This document shows positions 7,146 to 8,178 of a stretch of 8,178 nucleotides of DNA, in pieces. The DNA is taken from assembly GCA_947463975.1 (NCBI GenBank), contig CANHUW010000070.1:1-8178 (forward strand), in the 5' to 3' direction. The notes under the pieces are model-generated. The model was not told the DNA's origin and searched no databases. It was given only the letters and a program-made list of their open reading frames with translations. Every line of letters begins with the position of its first letter. Within the stretch, counting starts at the first letter, position 1. Source of the stretch: Bacteroidota bacterium. Lineage in GTDB: Bacteria > Bacteroidota > Bacteroidia > Chitinophagales > Chitinophagaceae. The position numbers were made by a program, and so were the translations under genes.

Positions 7146-7769
7146 ATGAATCCAAAAACCGCTACTTCTTACCCTATTGCCAGAACAAGTGCATTATTCA
7201 TTGCAATTGTTCTAATAAGTACTAGTGCTATTATGGGAAGAATTCCTTTGTTTTTGATATTAAACCATGATTTTGGCAGTATTGCGGATACTATATTATT
7301 AGGTTGCACGTATTTAGCAGAGGGATGGATATGGATTCCATATATAGTTGTTGTTGGCTGGTACTTTAAAAAAGACAAAGCAATCATCTTATATAGCTTT
7401 GCAATTTCAACCTTATTGACTCAAGTACCTAAACAAGTATTCTTTCCAACTATTACAAGACCCATCGCGAGTGGAATAGATCCTCAATTAATACATACGG
7501 TTAAGGGTGTGGCAATGCATCAATTGAATAGTTTTCCTTCAGGTCATACTGCAACTGCCTTTTCCATTTTTTTATTAACGATTTATTTATTTGACAATAA
7601 AAAAATGATGTTGATTGGATTACTCTATGCAATGCTTTGCGCATACTCAAGAGTGTATTTAGGACAACATTTTCCTTTAGACCTTGGTGGTGGAATTATT
7701 GTCGCTATATTAACTGTCGAAATTTCAAAAAGAATTAGAAAAAATAAACAAGATGTTAAAGAGATTTAA
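7146..7769 (+). CDS. PAP2-family integral membrane phosphatase
   Basis: A 207-residue membrane protein of the type 2 phosphatidic acid phosphatase / acid phosphatase superfamily, which removes phosphate from lipid or other phosphomonoesters or diphosphates at the membrane surface. The three active-site motifs are visible: C1 around K96...R105-P106, C2 PSGH (131-134, inside NSFPSGHTATAFS), and C3 SRVYLGQH (168-175) followed by FPLD. H175 is the expected nucleophile and H134 the proton donor. In C1 the Lys and Arg are 8 residues apart rather than the canonical 6. Hydrophobic segments fall at about 15-31, 62-74, 79-95, 135-149, 154-167 and 180-193, fitting a five- or six-helix bundle. Undecaprenyl-diphosphate, phosphatidylglycerophosphate or lipid A phosphate are all possible substrates; the sequence does not decide. 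The end overlaps the next gene by 17 bp, so the two are probably co-transcribed and translationally coupled. Confidence 0.93.
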   Translation: MNPKTATSYPIARTSALFIAIVLISTSAIMGRIPLFLILNHDFGSIADTILLGCTYLAEGWIWIPYIVVVGWYFKKDKAIILYSFAISTLLTQVPKQVFFPTITRPIASGIDPQLIHTVKGVAMHQLNSFPSGHTATAFSIFLLTIYLFDNKKMMLIGLLYAMLCAYSRVYLGQHFPLDLGGGIIVAILTVEISKRIRKNKQDVKEI

Positions 7770-8178
7770 TTTATGCATGGCAGCAATGATGATGATTGCT
7801 TCAAGCTTTGCACAGGATACAACACAACAAATTATTGCTGGCAGAAAAAATAGTGCTACTCAAATGAAAAAGCCCTATGTGATCATGATATCCATTGATG
7901 GCATGAGAACTGATTTTGCAGAGTTACATCATGCCTCTTTTTTGCAAAAAGTTTCTAAAGAAGGTGTTCGCGCTAAATACATGATTCCTTCTTTTCCTAG
8001 CTTAACCTTCCCTAATCATTATGCGATTGCTACAGGACAATATCCTGCCCATAATGGATTAGTAGATAATACCTATTTTGATAAAGCCACTGGAGTACAA
8101 TATTCCATGTCTAATGTTAAATTAGTAACCAATCCAAAATACTATGGTGGAACTCCCATTTGGGTTTTAGCAGAAAAA
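7753..8178 (+). CDS. Secreted type I phosphodiesterase / nucleotide pyrophosphatase (alkaline phosphatase superfamily), N-terminal part (partial, right edge)
   Basis: The first 142 residues of a protein that continues past the window. It starts with a signal peptide (MLKRFNLCMAAMMMIASSFA, probable cleavage A20/Q21, a common Bacteroidota site), so it is exported to the periplasm or beyond. The mature part shows the NPP/ENPP pattern: VIMISIDGMR with metal ligand D49, FPSLTFPNHY with the likely catalytic nucleophile T85, and TGQYPAHNGLVDN with N106, followed by the YFD turn. The spacing D49-T85-N106 fits the bacterial NPP active site. Such enzymes hydrolyse nucleotide pyrophosphates or phosphodiesters with two zinc ions; the remaining Asp/His ligands would lie beyond 8178. 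The ATG at 7753 has an A-rich leader (AAAAAATAAACAAG) and lies inside the end of the PAP2 gene. The pairing of a periplasmic diesterase with a membrane phosphatase suggests linked phosphate release, which is inference. Confidence 0.93.
   Translation, partial: MLKRFNLCMAAMMMIASSFAQDTTQQIIAGRKNSATQMKKPYVIMISIDGMRTDFAELHHASFLQKVSKEGVRAKYMIPSFPSLTFPNHYAIATGQYPAHNGLVDNTYFDKATGVQYSMSNVKLVTNPKYYGGTPIWVLAEK

Noticed and set aside
1..8178. Mobile elements, CRISPR arrays, phage or defence genes, tRNA or rRNA genes.
   Set aside because: No transposase, repeat-spacer pattern, integrase or RNA gene signature was seen, and base composition and gene style look even across the window.

Overview
The window looks like ordinary chromosomal DNA from an AT-rich member of the Bacteroidota, most likely the Chitinophagales/Chitinophagaceae. 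The evidence is the style of the proteins (an AspRS C-terminus, UvrA and a UDP-galactopyranose-mutase-like FAD protein of Bacteroidota type), the near absence of Shine-Dalgarno sequences, A-rich leaders before several starts, and promoter-like sequences of the TTG...TAnnTTTG kind used by the Bacteroidota sigma factor. The family-level placement is inference from pattern memory, not from a search.

Layout. Positions 1-2093 hold a tightly packed plus-strand group: the 3' end of aspS (aspartyl-tRNA synthetase), a small four-helix membrane protein of unknown function 3 bp later, and rarA/mgsA, which overlaps it by one base in a TAATG junction. The rarA stop lies inside an 18-bp perfect inverted repeat. 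This is followed by a second, GC-cored hairpin that looks like a bidirectional terminator shared with the convergent FAD-dependent oxidoreductase gene (2187-3656, minus). That gene diverges from an elaA-like GNAT acetyltransferase (3747-4208, plus) across a short promoter region. elaA converges on uvrA (4215-7082, minus) with only 6 bp between the stop codons. uvrA diverges from a plus-strand pair: a PAP2-family membrane phosphatase (7146-7769), and the N-terminal part of a secreted type I phosphodiesterase/nucleotide pyrophosphatase (7753 onward), which overlaps it by 17 bp and runs off the right edge.

How the genes fit together. The genes are mostly housekeeping: translation (aspS), replication-fork maintenance (rarA) and nucleotide excision repair (uvrA). 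There is also a probable cell-envelope flavoenzyme and an overlapping pair of phosphoester hydrolases facing the membrane or periplasm. I see no mobile element, CRISPR array, tRNA, rRNA or defence system, and no convincing novel multi-gene system. No gap between genes exceeds 300 bases. The points most worth a second look are the double-hairpin junction after rarA, a possibly leaderless elaA promoter, the uncharacterised membrane protein between aspS and rarA, and a reduced first zinc module in UvrA.
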